A stretch of 64,000 nt of DNA, taken from assembly GCF_002127325.2 (NCBI RefSeq), contig NC_035448.2, forward strand, positions 5,203,220 to 5,267,219. The letters run 5' to 3'. This stretch comes from Helianthus annuus (Eukaryota > Streptophyta > Magnoliopsida > Asterales > Asteraceae). Of the stretch, positions 34,963-45,320 are shown one piece after another. The position numbers and the translations under genes were made by a program. Every line of letters begins with the position of its first letter. Position 1 is the first letter of the stretch. The notes under the pieces were generated by a model, which made no database searches, had not been told where the DNA came from, and was given only the letters and a program-made list of their open reading frames with translations.

Positions 34963-35250
34963 TTGTTCAGTACTTTCGTGATAATAAAACAAGCAGGCAT
35001 TGATTTTGCCAAGATTGAAGGAAAGAATCTGGCCATAAGCATTGTGGATTCTCAGCATTATTCGAATGTAAGTGGATCGAGTGATACGCTTATCTATTTT
35101 GGTCAAGGTGGGCATGGTTTGTTCGGGAGTAAATCACCACCCAAAGATCAACAACTTGTGAGTGGGAATATGGCTATGAAGACGTGTCGGGTTCTGCTAG
35201 TTATTCGGAATGTTTCGAATCATCATAGAAGACGTGTCGGGTTCTGCTAG
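34963..35250 (+). pseudogene. SRA/YDG-domain fragment, SUVH-like
   Basis: The frame contains AGIDFAKIEGKNLAISIVDS, then SDTLIYFGQGGHG, DQQLVSGNMAMK and a RVLLVIR-like end. This order and spacing is that of the SRA (YDG) domain of plant SUVH histone H3K9 methyltransferases, which binds methylated DNA. Pre-SET, SET and N-terminal parts are absent. After 35,178 a 50-bp tandem duplication scrambles the frame. Nearby pieces (VISVVQYFRD-like codons near 34,955 and again near 35,490) suggest more duplicated gene scraps. It is a captured or decayed fragment. Confidence 0.72.
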
Positions 35251-35277
35251 TTATTCGGAATGTTTCGAATCATAACA
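35178..35277. repeat. 50-bp tandem duplication
   Basis: GAAGACGTGTCGGGTTCTGC ... GTTTCGAATCAT is repeated at 35,178 and 35,228 within the SRA fragment. Confidence 0.95.
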
Positions 35278-35640
35278 GAAGACGGATGCGGTTTGCATAT
35301 TCAATCTTCATTGCTTCATTAAAATTACAACACAAGATAAAATGCTTGGAAAATTCCATCAACTCTCCTATATCAACATACTCTTCTCCAGATGCTTAGT
35401 TGTTATGAATGACAACTTGAGGGGTCTAGTTGACTTTCAGATTCGGATTCAGGAAACAGATGATTTGTCAAAAAACCGGTTGATGAAACCGAAGCTGTTA
35501 TTTCTGTTGTTCAGTACTTCCGAGATCTGAACCAACCGAAATCCACAAATTCCAACAAATTGCATCAGGAAGCTCAACTTGAACGGGCGATATGTATCTT
35601 CTATCATGCGACGGACCCAATTCTTGCAAGTTAAATCCAC

Positions 35641-37405
35641 AATCAACGTGTACAGGTGCAAGAGAATGGTGAGTTATTTCAGTTATTTATGTTGATCTTC
35701 ATCTTCATCTTCATATTCAAATGAAAGCAGCCAAAGGTTCCGTCCGGTTTCAAAGCCGGTTGAGGATTACGAGTGTTCTACAGTCGTTCAAAGCCGGTTG
35801 ATGGTTACAAGGATCGTTCTAATAGATTAAAGAGAGAATAAACCAATTTTTACCCATAGTATACGGGCCGTATAACAATATACGGCCCGTATACAATCAT
35901 CGTATACATAGTATACGATCGGTAAAAAAATTTCACATGCTGCATACGGCCGTATAATAGTATACGACCCGTATTTAAAGGGTAAAAAATGACCCGGTAA
36001 ATTTTTTTCACATGGTGTATACGGGCCGTATAATAGTATACGGCCCGTATTCTCAGGGTAAAAAATGGTTTACTCTCTTTAATCTATTACAACGATCCAA
36101 AAAACGAAGAACAAAGTCAAATGTGATCAAACTTGGACATCAGACGTAAATCTTGATTCAGATCTCTATTCGGTTATCTTTCCAAACTACAACACACGAT
36201 AAGTTTACACTTTATATAGTGTGTGATTTTGTAACACCCCGTGTCTTCGAATGTCAAAGTCAAAGTCAAAGTCCAAATCAACTTTGACTTTCTTTGACTG
36301 TAGATAGTCTATTTTGTGTTTTAGTTGTACTATGTGGAGTAAGTGTTGTAATCAGCAAGAATCGAAGTAATCGAATGTTTTTAAACGCAAACCGATCTAC
36401 GACTGTGAATGATAGGAAGTAACAATGCGATAAAGTTAATCAATCAACAATCAAGCTAATCGATCAATCAACCAAACTCGAGACTCGAATTATGCGAATT
36501 TTGGTATTGTTATACGTGTGTGTGTGCCTTATGTGTTACTTGTGCGTGTTTACTTTGCGTTTGGTGCGGTATTCAAGCGAATCAATCGAAAATCAAATCG
36601 AAACTCGAAAAGCAATCGAACTTAATCGAAACCGACATCGAAACGCGACTTATCGAAGATTGTATGTTAGATGTAGTGGTTGGGATTAAAAGTAATTTGA
36701 CTAGGAACTCTATCGTATTCGTATCATCGTCCATCGAAATCGAAACATCGAAAATCGTGACAAAACACTCAAAGTGTGACGCGGATCGAACAGGAGGCGC
36801 CTGATCGAACAGGCCAGCCGATCGGCTAGCATCTTGCCAGCCGATCGAGCAGCCCACTCGATCGGAGCTCCTGGCCGATCGGCTGCCACTTTCCTCTTTT
36901 GGAAGCCTATAAATAGGGCTGTCCTTGTCTTCATTTCCACTTTTGGAAAGTTCTGACCGGCCAGCTCCTATTCTTCACCTTTTCTCAGATTTCTCTCAAT
37001 CCCGGTAAGTTTTCACTCTAATTCTTGTACGTTTTTTTATCATTACTTGATTCTACACCTTTCTATCTTTCAAAACTTGGATTCTAACCGTGAAATCACC
37101 AAGATCTAAGTGTTCTTGGGTGATGTCATCATGGTGTTCTTGAAGAACATCATGTTTTGCCTCATTCAACTATGATTAGCTTAGATCTAACCGATTTCCA
37201 CATAAACAAGTTAAGATCTATCAAAGATCTAAACATCCACATGTTGTGAAGAATTGAAAGAAGGAATCCCAACTTTCTTTCAACTCTTTTACACTCAATG
37301 CCTTCAAACCGCTAGAAACGGAGCTTGAACCGGCTAACTAATCATTCCAACAAGTTAAAAGGTTCATGATTCGGATTCTATGTACAAGGTTCACTGATTT
37401 TGGGT
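35641..37405 (+). repeat. Direct repeat of 42,632-43,823 + 55,093-55,648
   Basis: Near-identical to the sequence that resumes after the palindrome and continues past the nested copia. It comprises about 590 bp upstream of the gypsy LTR start and the first 1.2 kb of that LTR. Homology ends after GTACAAGGTTC (about 37,405 here, 55,648 there). Confidence 0.9.
35811..36098. mobile_element. Foldback MITE with TATACGGGCCGTATA cores, copy 1
   Basis: The ends GGATCGTTCTAATAGATTAA and, reversed, GGATCGTTGTAATAGATTAA are inverted. Inside, self-complementary TATACGGGCCGTATA-type motifs occur several times. A second copy is at 42,797-43,085. Confidence 0.6.
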
Positions 37406-39064
37406 TAGACTCTAAACCAATGTTCCGAACCATTCACCGGCCGGACTTGGGTGATTCCTGTCCGAGCCGGAGAGACGGGTAAGAACGAAGGTATCATAGT
37501 TCAACTCGTTATAAAACTACCTCGATATAATGACAAGTAACCAAACGACCAAGTGTTAGACGAAAGGCCGACCAGGTCAGACTTGCTGGCCGAACGGCTA
37601 GGCTGATCGAACAGCCCAGCCGATCGGACACACCAGCCGATCGACCGGGCCAGCCGGTCGGCTAGCACATGGCGTCTCACCTTTCCAAACTTTTGAAGTA
37701 TAGTATTGACGAAGTAGTGTTCGATCAAATAGGTCACTCAATTGGTAAACATTACTGTTCGGATCATGAGATACTATGCTTCAACACTTAATCGTTTTTA
37801 CAACTCGTTCGTAGTAGGGAATGCCAGCCGATCGAACAGACTGTCCGATCGAGTGACATTCAGTAGAGGACTGATTCTGAAGTTCCTAGCCGATCGAGTG
37901 AGCTAGCCGATCGAACGAACCGTTCGATCGATCGACTTGAAAGGTAGGAACACTTCAGTGTTCTCAAATGCTGCAACGAAAACTTCAAAAGTTCAAATCC
38001 TCAAACACAAACACACCAGAGGAAGAAACAATCCACTCGAATGGCCCAGCCGATCGTGCCTATCGACTGATCGAACAGGACTGTCCAACTGGACATACCA
38101 GCCGACCGAACAGCCCGTTCGATCGAACCTTTTACACCTGCTTACCTTTCCGCATTACTTATCGTTATGCTATCGAACTATTCAGGCTAATCTTACTCTC
38201 AGCGCTCTCTTCAATCCATAACCAATCACTGTGAGTATACTCGATCCCTTTTTGCTTTTAGCACTTTTGGGTGTTACATACGTTACCCATCAAATCACGA
38301 TCAAACACAACTATTTGAACGCTAACCGATTGCATGTGCTACTTGACTAAATGAATGTTGTTTATTATGTTTACACGTGGAGTGCTATCTACCTGCCTTA
38401 GCAACATAGTACTATAGTTTGGACTCAGCACCCGTTCACACGGGGGTTGTTAAGGACAATTACTTGCATGGATTACGGTGGTAATCATGTATTGCGAACC
38501 GTCTCGGACGGTCAACCCGCAGTCGTTGGTATCGATGGTCCCATGTCGATAATTAACATGCTTCGTTTTCCTCTGTGTACGTGCCTGGTTATGCGTAAAC
38601 TATTCGAACTCTATATATGCTATTATCAAACTTGTGTGCTCACCTTTACATTTTATGTATTGACTTTTTTTAACGTATGTGACAGGTAATTAGGATGCTT
38701 ACTTGCTAGGAAAGCGAGGCTTGAATAAGTTTCTAGAAGCCCCCAACAAATAGTTGTCTGCCAAGAACAAGCGTCTAAGGCATAGTTGTCTGTAGATCTT
38801 GTCCTCTGGCATTACAGCCAGAAAGTCAACAGAATAGGGGTCTAGAAGCAGATAAACAATTGCTGTAATAATATTTGAATCTGAGTTGTCGGAACAGAAT
38901 TACTTGTTTAGTTGTTATCTGTAATAATATGTTTGTTTATTCAGGATATGGTATGGGACGTATCTTTAACTGGATTATATAAATAGTTGTTATGGAAACT
39001 TCTGAACAATTTGTTTCGCTCAGTGCCGCGTCCCGATGATTCCGCCATCGGTTGGGGTGTGACA
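36230..39064 (+). mobile_element. Gypsy (Tekay/Del-like) 5' LTR, 2.8 kb
   Basis: It begins TGTAACACCCCGTG and ends GGTTGGGGTGTGACA, and is followed three bases later by a primer-binding site. It has a TATA-like CCTATAAATAGGG near 36,908 and many palindromic CCGATCGGCTGGC-type motifs (36,790-36,890, 37,590-37,670, 37,820-38,120). Length and termini fit Tekay/Del chromoviruses; lineage is by recognition only. Confidence 0.75.
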
Positions 39065-39067
39065 GAT

Positions 39068-39080
39068 TGGTATCAGAGCC
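39068..39080 (+). other. Primer-binding site, tRNA-iMet type
   Basis: TGGTATCAGAGCC, complementary to the 3' end of initiator tRNA-Met, directly after the LTR. Confidence 0.85.
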
Positions 39081-40205
39081 ATAACTATAGGGAATTAGGT
39101 TAGACACGACCTAGTCCGGGTCGCTGTCTTAGAGACCTAGACTATAGTTAGGAACCATCAGACCAAGTTTATGTGCTTATTCTGCAATTCTCCACTATCA
39201 CTGCACTCGAATTTTCCAATTAAAGTCCAGTGGTCTGGTTGGGAATAGGTGTGGAAGCCGCAAACTCCTGACCAAACTGCCTGACTTATGTTGATTTTAC
39301 TCGTTCATTCATGCTTATCATAATAATTTCAATTTCATATTAGGAGAATTATACCAAATCAGGAGTGAAACCCTCATTTTGATGGAAATTCACCTTACAT
39401 TTTCTTAAAACAAGGAAGAAATTGCTAAGCCAAGGGGTGAAACCCTAACCTTGGCAGTTTGTTCTGGGTTTTATTTATCTCACCGAGGTCTCGACGGACT
39501 CCAACGACCTGAACTCACAAGTATGACCTAGGGGACGCGTGTGGAATGCCCAAGAGTCGAGGCAGAAACACGACCTCTAGAGCCGAAAGTGATGACAAGT
39601 CTACTGTAAATAGTCGAGTTGCCTTGGGTAGTCGATGTCTAGTAGCCGCAGACAATCTATCTCTCGATTTTATGCGCTTCGATTCTGAGAACCGCAACCG
39701 CGTACTCTGATGACTCATTGATTTTTATGTGTGTATGTGTACTTTCTCTGTTTACATGTTTATATTTTGGGTATTATTCGATCTTGCTATAATTTCAATC
39801 GACGCACACGACTCACCTTTGTTGTTCTATCTCGATTCGACATCCGGTTGTCGCAACTCTAGACAATGTTATACTATGTCATGCTATACGACTAAGTTAG
39901 GCTAATGCGATGCTACTCGATATACTATACGAACGACACGTGAGTTTTGAATGATAGGATCTTGAGGCAGTCAGAATGCCATATGTGCTTATAGGGAAAT
40001 TACTTGCCTCCGTGCTTAAATGCGTATGTGCCTTTCGTGACTATGTGCTTCTGTGCTCTACTTGCTTATGTGCTTCTGTGGTTATGTGGATTCTGTGCTT
40101 TTACATGATACGTGTTTTGACGTGATTCTAAGCTTTAGATAATAGTAGGCGTGAGAGGTGAGATTCGATTTTGTTGTGTTGTGTTGAGTCTCGTGACGAT
40201 GTCTG
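39081..40205 (+). other. Gypsy leader, untranslated
   Basis: Sequence between primer-binding site and gag. No coding frame of note; repeated CTATGTGCTT and TGTGCTTCTGTG motifs near 40,000-40,090. Confidence 0.6.
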
Positions 40206-42475
40206 TTGCAGACCATGTCAACATCCGGACACCGAACCCCACTTACTCGCCAAGAAAAGAGAGACCGACGCCTCGCTGCTATCATCTCCAAGCAAGTGGC
40301 GAAAGCCGTGAGTGAGGTGTATGAGAATGCCAGCAAAACGTCTGAAGAATCCCGAGCTGAAATCCCTAAGGAATCAAGCAAGGCTGCTTTCAGCTTCAAG
40401 CAGTTCAAAGCATGCGGACCAAAAGAGTTCACTGGCGAAGATGATCCTACAGCCATGTTTCACTGGTTCGACTCAGTCGAAGTCACTCTGCGTCAGAGCG
40501 GATGCCCCGAAAATCTCCGCACTCTCAATGCTACTGGCGTCTTCCAGTCCCGCGCTCTAGACTGGTGGACTGCTGAACGAAACAAGCGTGGGAATGATGC
40601 AGCTTATGCGCTGACATGGAAGGAATTGAAGGCAATTATGATCGACGGATTTTGCCCTCCCCATGAACGCCAAAAGCTGGAGGACGAATTCTGGGGAATC
40701 AAGCAGAAGGACGGAGACAACGCTGCTCTCACTGCTCGCTTCAAGCAGCTTAGTATCATATGTCCCGATCAAGTCAAGACCTCAGATCAAGCCATCAAGA
40801 AGTACATTCGAGCTCTACCCGACTGTGTAGCCGACTTTGTTCACGCCGCCAACCAGCAACGATCGAAGAAACCTACCTGCTAGCCGCTGAGATTAATGAC
40901 AAGCGGGTTAAGTCTGGTTTCTGCGATAAGCAAACCAAGTCTCTGCACCAAGCCACTGCAGCACCCACCGACTCATCTACTCAATCCTCCAAGTCATTAA
41001 GAAGGAAGAAGAAGAACAACAACAGCTCCAGCAACAAGAGCTGTGCTGCCGCGACAAACGCCACTCCCCTACAAGCTGTACCAGCTCAGCAGCAGCACCC
41101 TCGCTCAGCTCCAGTGATCAATGCACCGCCAACAAAGCGTGCATACACAGGCCCTCACCCACTCTGCCCGACATGCTCTTATCATCATCCAGTGGGTCTA
41201 GCTTGTCGTTTTTGCGCTCACTGCAACCTGTACGGTCATTTCACTGCGAACTGTCGATGCGGTCCCCGTCAAGCCCCAGCTCAAGCTACTGTCAACCAAG
41301 CTCTACTCCCCGCCCCTCAAGGCCAACAAGCAGCTCCAGCACCTGCAGTCAATGCTCGAGTCTGCTTTGCATGTGGTGACCCTAACCACTTTGCAAACAG
41401 GTGCCCGAACAGGGTAGTTAAGCAAGAACCACAACAGCAGCAGCAACAACAGCAGCCTCAGCAACAGCAGCAAGCAGCCCATGCCCGAACCTTCAACATC
41501 AATGCCCGCCAGGCTCAGGCAGATAACAACGTGGTTAATGGTACGTTCCTTGTGAATGGTATTTATGCATCATGTTTGTTTGATACTGGAGCCGATAACT
41601 GCTTTGTGTCGTTTGAATTCGAGAAGCTCCTTAGTCGTAAGCGCTCTTATCTGTCCTCGTCTTTCGAAGTCGAAGTCGCTACGGGAAGAACTATTGCTGT
41701 TAATTCGGTACTCCGTGATTGTACTCTCGAACTCAACAATCACATATTCCCAATCGACCTTATTCCAATGCAACTCGGAAGCTTTGATGTCATAGTAGGC
41801 ATGGACTTTCTTCGTGAAAACCATGCTGAAGTTGTATGCTTCGAGAAGATGATTCGATTCTCGCTCGCGAATGGTGATCTATTGTGTGTGTACGGTGAAA
41901 CGACGTCGAAAGGTCTCAAGCTTATGTCGTGTATTCAAGCCAGCAAGTATCTCCGCAAGAAATACCGAGCCTTCTTGGCCAACATTGTAGTAGCGGAGAA
42001 GGAAAAGAAAAAGAAAGTCGAAGTCAAAGACGTTCCAGTGGTTCGTGAATTTCCTCATGTGTTCCCTGACGATCTTCCCGGACTACCACCAAGTCGTGAT
42101 ATCGACTTCCGCATCGACCTCATTCCTGGAGCTAACCCTGTTGCCAAAGCCCCTTATCGACTCGCTCCATCCGAAATGCGGGAACTCTCGAACCAACTCC
42201 AGGGATTACTCGAAAAAGGCTTTATTCGCCCAAGCACCTCTCCTTGGGGCGCGCCAGTCCTTTTCGTCAAAAAGAAGGACGGATCGTTCCGGATGTGCAT
42301 CGACTATCGGGAATTGAATAAGCTAACCATCAAGAACCGATACCCCTTACCCCGAATTGACGATTTGTTTGATCAGCTACAAGGTGCAGCATGCTTCTCT
42401 AAGATCGATCTACGTTCAGGATATCATCAGCTACGGATTCAAGAGGACGGTGATACTCTGCGTGTGGATTTTTGG
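40206..42475 (+). pseudogene. Gypsy gag-pol, frameshifted and truncated in RT
   Basis: Gag starts near 40,206 (MSTSGHRTPLTRQEKRD). A one-base frame change near 40,850 splits it from the second frame ([13 protein letters not shown]). Two CCHC knuckles follow: [14 protein letters not shown] (about 41,215) and [14 protein letters not shown] (about 41,368). Next come a glutamine-rich linker, a protease with [11 protein letters not shown] (about 41,575) and an RT N-terminus with [23 protein letters not shown] and [15 protein letters not shown]. The frame ends at a palindrome near 42,470, before the catalytic YxDD motif, so RNase H, integrase and any chromodomain are missing. Not autonomous. Confidence 0.88.
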
Positions 42476-42631
42476 GGGTGTGACAAATTTGGACGAGAGG
42501 CACTAATTTTGCCAAATTGTGAAAGTGTGAATGGAAGTTTGATATATCTCATATTTAGTCCTTCCATTCACACTTTCACAATTTGGCAAAATTAGTGCCT
42601 CTCGTCCAAATTTGTCACACCCCCAAAAATC
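42467..42631. repeat. 70-bp perfect inverted repeat at RT breakpoint
   Basis: Left arm 42,467-42,536 and right arm 42,562-42,631 are exact reverse complements (GATTTTTGGGGGTGTGACAA at the outer end), with a 25-bp spacer. It lies exactly at the loss of RT homology and immediately before the duplicated block at 42,632. Confidence 0.95.
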
Positions 42632-43823
42632 AATGTGTACAGGTGCAAGAGAATGGCAGTTATTTCAGTTATTTCTGTTGATCTTCATCTTCATCTTCAT
42701 ATTCAAATGAAAGCAGCCAAAGGTTCCGTCCGGTTTCAAAGCCGGTTGAGGATTACGAGTGTTCTACAGTCGTTCAAAGCCGGTTGATGATTACAAGGAT
42801 CGTTCTAATAGATTAAAGAGAGAATAAACCAATTTTTACCCATAGTATACGGGCCGTATAACAATATACGGCCCCTATACAATCATCGTATATATAGTAT
42901 ACGATCGGTAAAAAAATTTCACATGCTGTATACGGCCGTATAATAGTATACGACCCGTATTTAAAGGGTAAAAAATGACTCGGTAAATTTTTTTTCACAT
43001 GGTGTATACGGGCCGTATAATAGTATACGGCCCGTATTCTCAGGGTAAAAAATGGTTTACTCTCTTTAATCTATTACAACGATCCAAAAAACGAAGAACA
43101 AAGTCAAATGTGATCAAACTTGGACATCAGACGTAAATCTTGATTCAGATCTCTATTCGGTTATCTTTCCAAACTACAACACACGATAAGTTTACACTTT
43201 ATATAGTGTGTGATTTTGTAACACCCCGTGTCTTCGAATGTCAAAGTCAAAGTCAAAGTCCAAGTCAACTTTGACTTTCTTTGACTGTAGATAGTCTATT
43301 TTGTGTTTTAGTTGTATTATGTGGAGTAAGTGTTGTAATCAGCAAGAATCGAAGTAATCGAATGTTTTTAAAAAGCAAACCGATCTACGACTGTGAATGA
43401 TAGGAAGTAACAATGCGATAAAGTTAATCAATCAACAATCAAGCTAATCGATCAATCAACCAAACTCGAGACTCGAATTATGCAAATTTTGGTATTGTTA
43501 TACGTGTGTGTGTGCCTTATGTGTTACTTGTGCGTGTTTACTTTGCGTTTGGTGTGGTATTTAAGCGAATCAATCGAAAATCAAATCGAAACTCGAAAAG
43601 CAATCGAACTTAATCGAAACCGACATCGAAACGCGACTTATCGAAGATTGTATGTTAGATGTAGTGGTTGGGATTAAAAGTAATTTGACTAGGAACTCTA
43701 TCGTATTCGTATCATCGTCCATCGAAATCGAAACATCGAAAATCGTCACGAAACACTCAAAGTGTGACGCGGATCGAACAGGAGGCGCCTGATCGAACAG
43801 GCCAGCCGATCGGCTAGCATCTT
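42632..43823 (+). repeat. Second copy of the 35,641 block, left of copia
   Basis: Near-identical to 35,641-36,842. It includes the foldback MITE (42,797-43,085) and an LTR start TGTAACACCCC at 43,217. It is interrupted at 43,823 by the copia insertion and resumes at 55,093. Confidence 0.9.
42797..43085. mobile_element. Foldback MITE, copy 2
   Basis: Same inverted ends and TATACGG cores as 35,811-36,098, with a few substitutions (for example GGCCCCTATAC). Confidence 0.6.
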
Positions 43824-44455
43824 TGTTGGTGCACTTGTGTCTGTACTTTGTCTGTATTCGGTCTGTATGTAAACGATGTCCTTGGTAGTCTGTAAGTTGA
43901 CCAAGTCAACTATCCTCCTAGTTTGACTTGGACAACATTTGTAAGATGTTCTGATCGAAGGATAGCCTCGAAGGATACACCTGATCCTTCGAGGTGATCG
44001 AAAGATATGGTTCGACCATGGTTCGACCATTAGACCTCGAAGGATGATCCTTCGAGGTCCATGCTGATCTTTCGTGGGAACTATGATCGATAGATGATCC
44101 TTCGGACCATCTATCAGATCCTTCGATCCAGACCTGCTGAGCTGGGTATATATACCCATGCATGTGTTGAGTTTCGGTAGACAGACACAAGACAGAAAGA
44201 GAGAGTATTCTTTGAGAGCATTCTGTCCAAACTCACACACACACATTAGAGAGTTTATAGAACATTTCTGTAAACATTGAGCTTGTAACCGAACCCTCAT
44301 TGCATTAATACAAGTTGTGTTAATCGGTGAACTTGTGTGTTTGTTTCTCTACTTGCTACTAACTCGGTTTGCTTGCTAGCTTGGATTCCGCACTCGCTAG
44401 TAGGTTTGTATAACAAGGTTTAGGTTCGTAATCCTCCGCAAAACAGGGACCTACA
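43824..44455 (+). repeat. Copia 5' LTR
   Basis: 632 bp. U3 carries dense GATCCTTCGA and TCGAAGGAT motifs (43,955-44,130), then a symmetrical TATA-like GGGTATATATACCC at 44,145-44,158. Confidence 0.95.
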
Positions 44456-44457
44456 AG

Positions 44458-44469
44458 TGGTATCAGAGC
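44458..44469 (+). other. Copia primer-binding site
   Basis: TGGTATCAGAGC, two bases after the LTR; initiator tRNA-Met type. Confidence 0.9.
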
Positions 44470-45320
44470 TAAGGCTCTTAACCTTGTTTAAAACCGGGTT
44501 TTTAGAAGTTGTGGTGTGTTGAAACACTTGGTTTTTGCACCTGTTTTTACTTGTTTTCTTGGATTTTCTTTGAGTAAAAACGTGTCTAAACTAACCGGGA
44601 GTGTTTAAAGTTGGGTTGGGTAACTTGGAAATTGGTTTTTAAGAAACTTTGTATTTTCCGGCTAATTTCCGGTGTGTTTCCGGTGACTGGTTCTTGGATA
44701 AGGTTTTCCATTTTTGGCATAGTTTATTTCAAATCTTGGTTGGTAAGATTGTTGTCAGCCTGCCATACCCTTTTGCCGAAAGTTGACTTACCAACCTGTC
44801 ACCTTTTCACCAACCTTTCACATCAGATCAGTTTGTGTCAGAACCTCTCGAAAGATATCTTTCGACATCGAAAGACTATCTTTCGACATCGAAAGACTAT
44901 CCTTCGACATCTGTCGATCAAGGAAGGCTCGAAAGATTGTTATCCTTCGACCCATCCTTCGAAGTCTGAATCATATCCTTCGAGAAAGGAATCTAATCGA
45001 AAGACAAGTGTCCGAAAGATAAGGATCCTTCGTATTGGTGAATCTTTCGAGATCTGTTGTTCGAAAGATAAGGATTTAACACGAAAGATAAGGATCTTTC
45101 AAAAGGGAATCTTTCGTGTTCTTGAGTCTTTCGAGATCATTGTTCGAGAGTCAACAGTAATCTTTCGAGTACTGTTGATCCTTCGAACAAGGTTGTATCT
45201 TTCGATTGTGGTCTGTTTATAGTTAACAAGTTTCTGTGATTTCAGATCTTTCGACCAGGATCTTTCGGTTGTGTTATCTTTCGGATCATTCTTACTTAGC
45301 ATTTATTTTGCTTATCTATC
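44470..45320 (+). promoter_or_regulatory. Copia leader with CGAAAGAT motif array
   Basis: The untranslated leader. Between 44,849 and 45,290 the octamer-like motif CGAAAGAT, or its complement ATCTTTCG or variant ATCCTTCG, recurs on average every 15-20 bases, often as facing pairs. A 203-codon frame across it is an artefact of the repeat. Confidence 0.7.

Noticed and set aside
35811..36098. CRISPR-like array from the repeated TATACGG motifs
   Set aside because: Irregular spacing, palindromic motifs in a foldback element, and a plant genome.
43746..44300. 184-residue minus frame, repeated at 54,237-54,932
   Set aside because: Both lie antisense in the copia LTRs and are created by the TCGAAGGAT repeats.
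44611..45222. 203-residue plus frame before gag
   Set aside because: Low-complexity translation of the CGAAAGAT repeat array, without domain; treated as leader.
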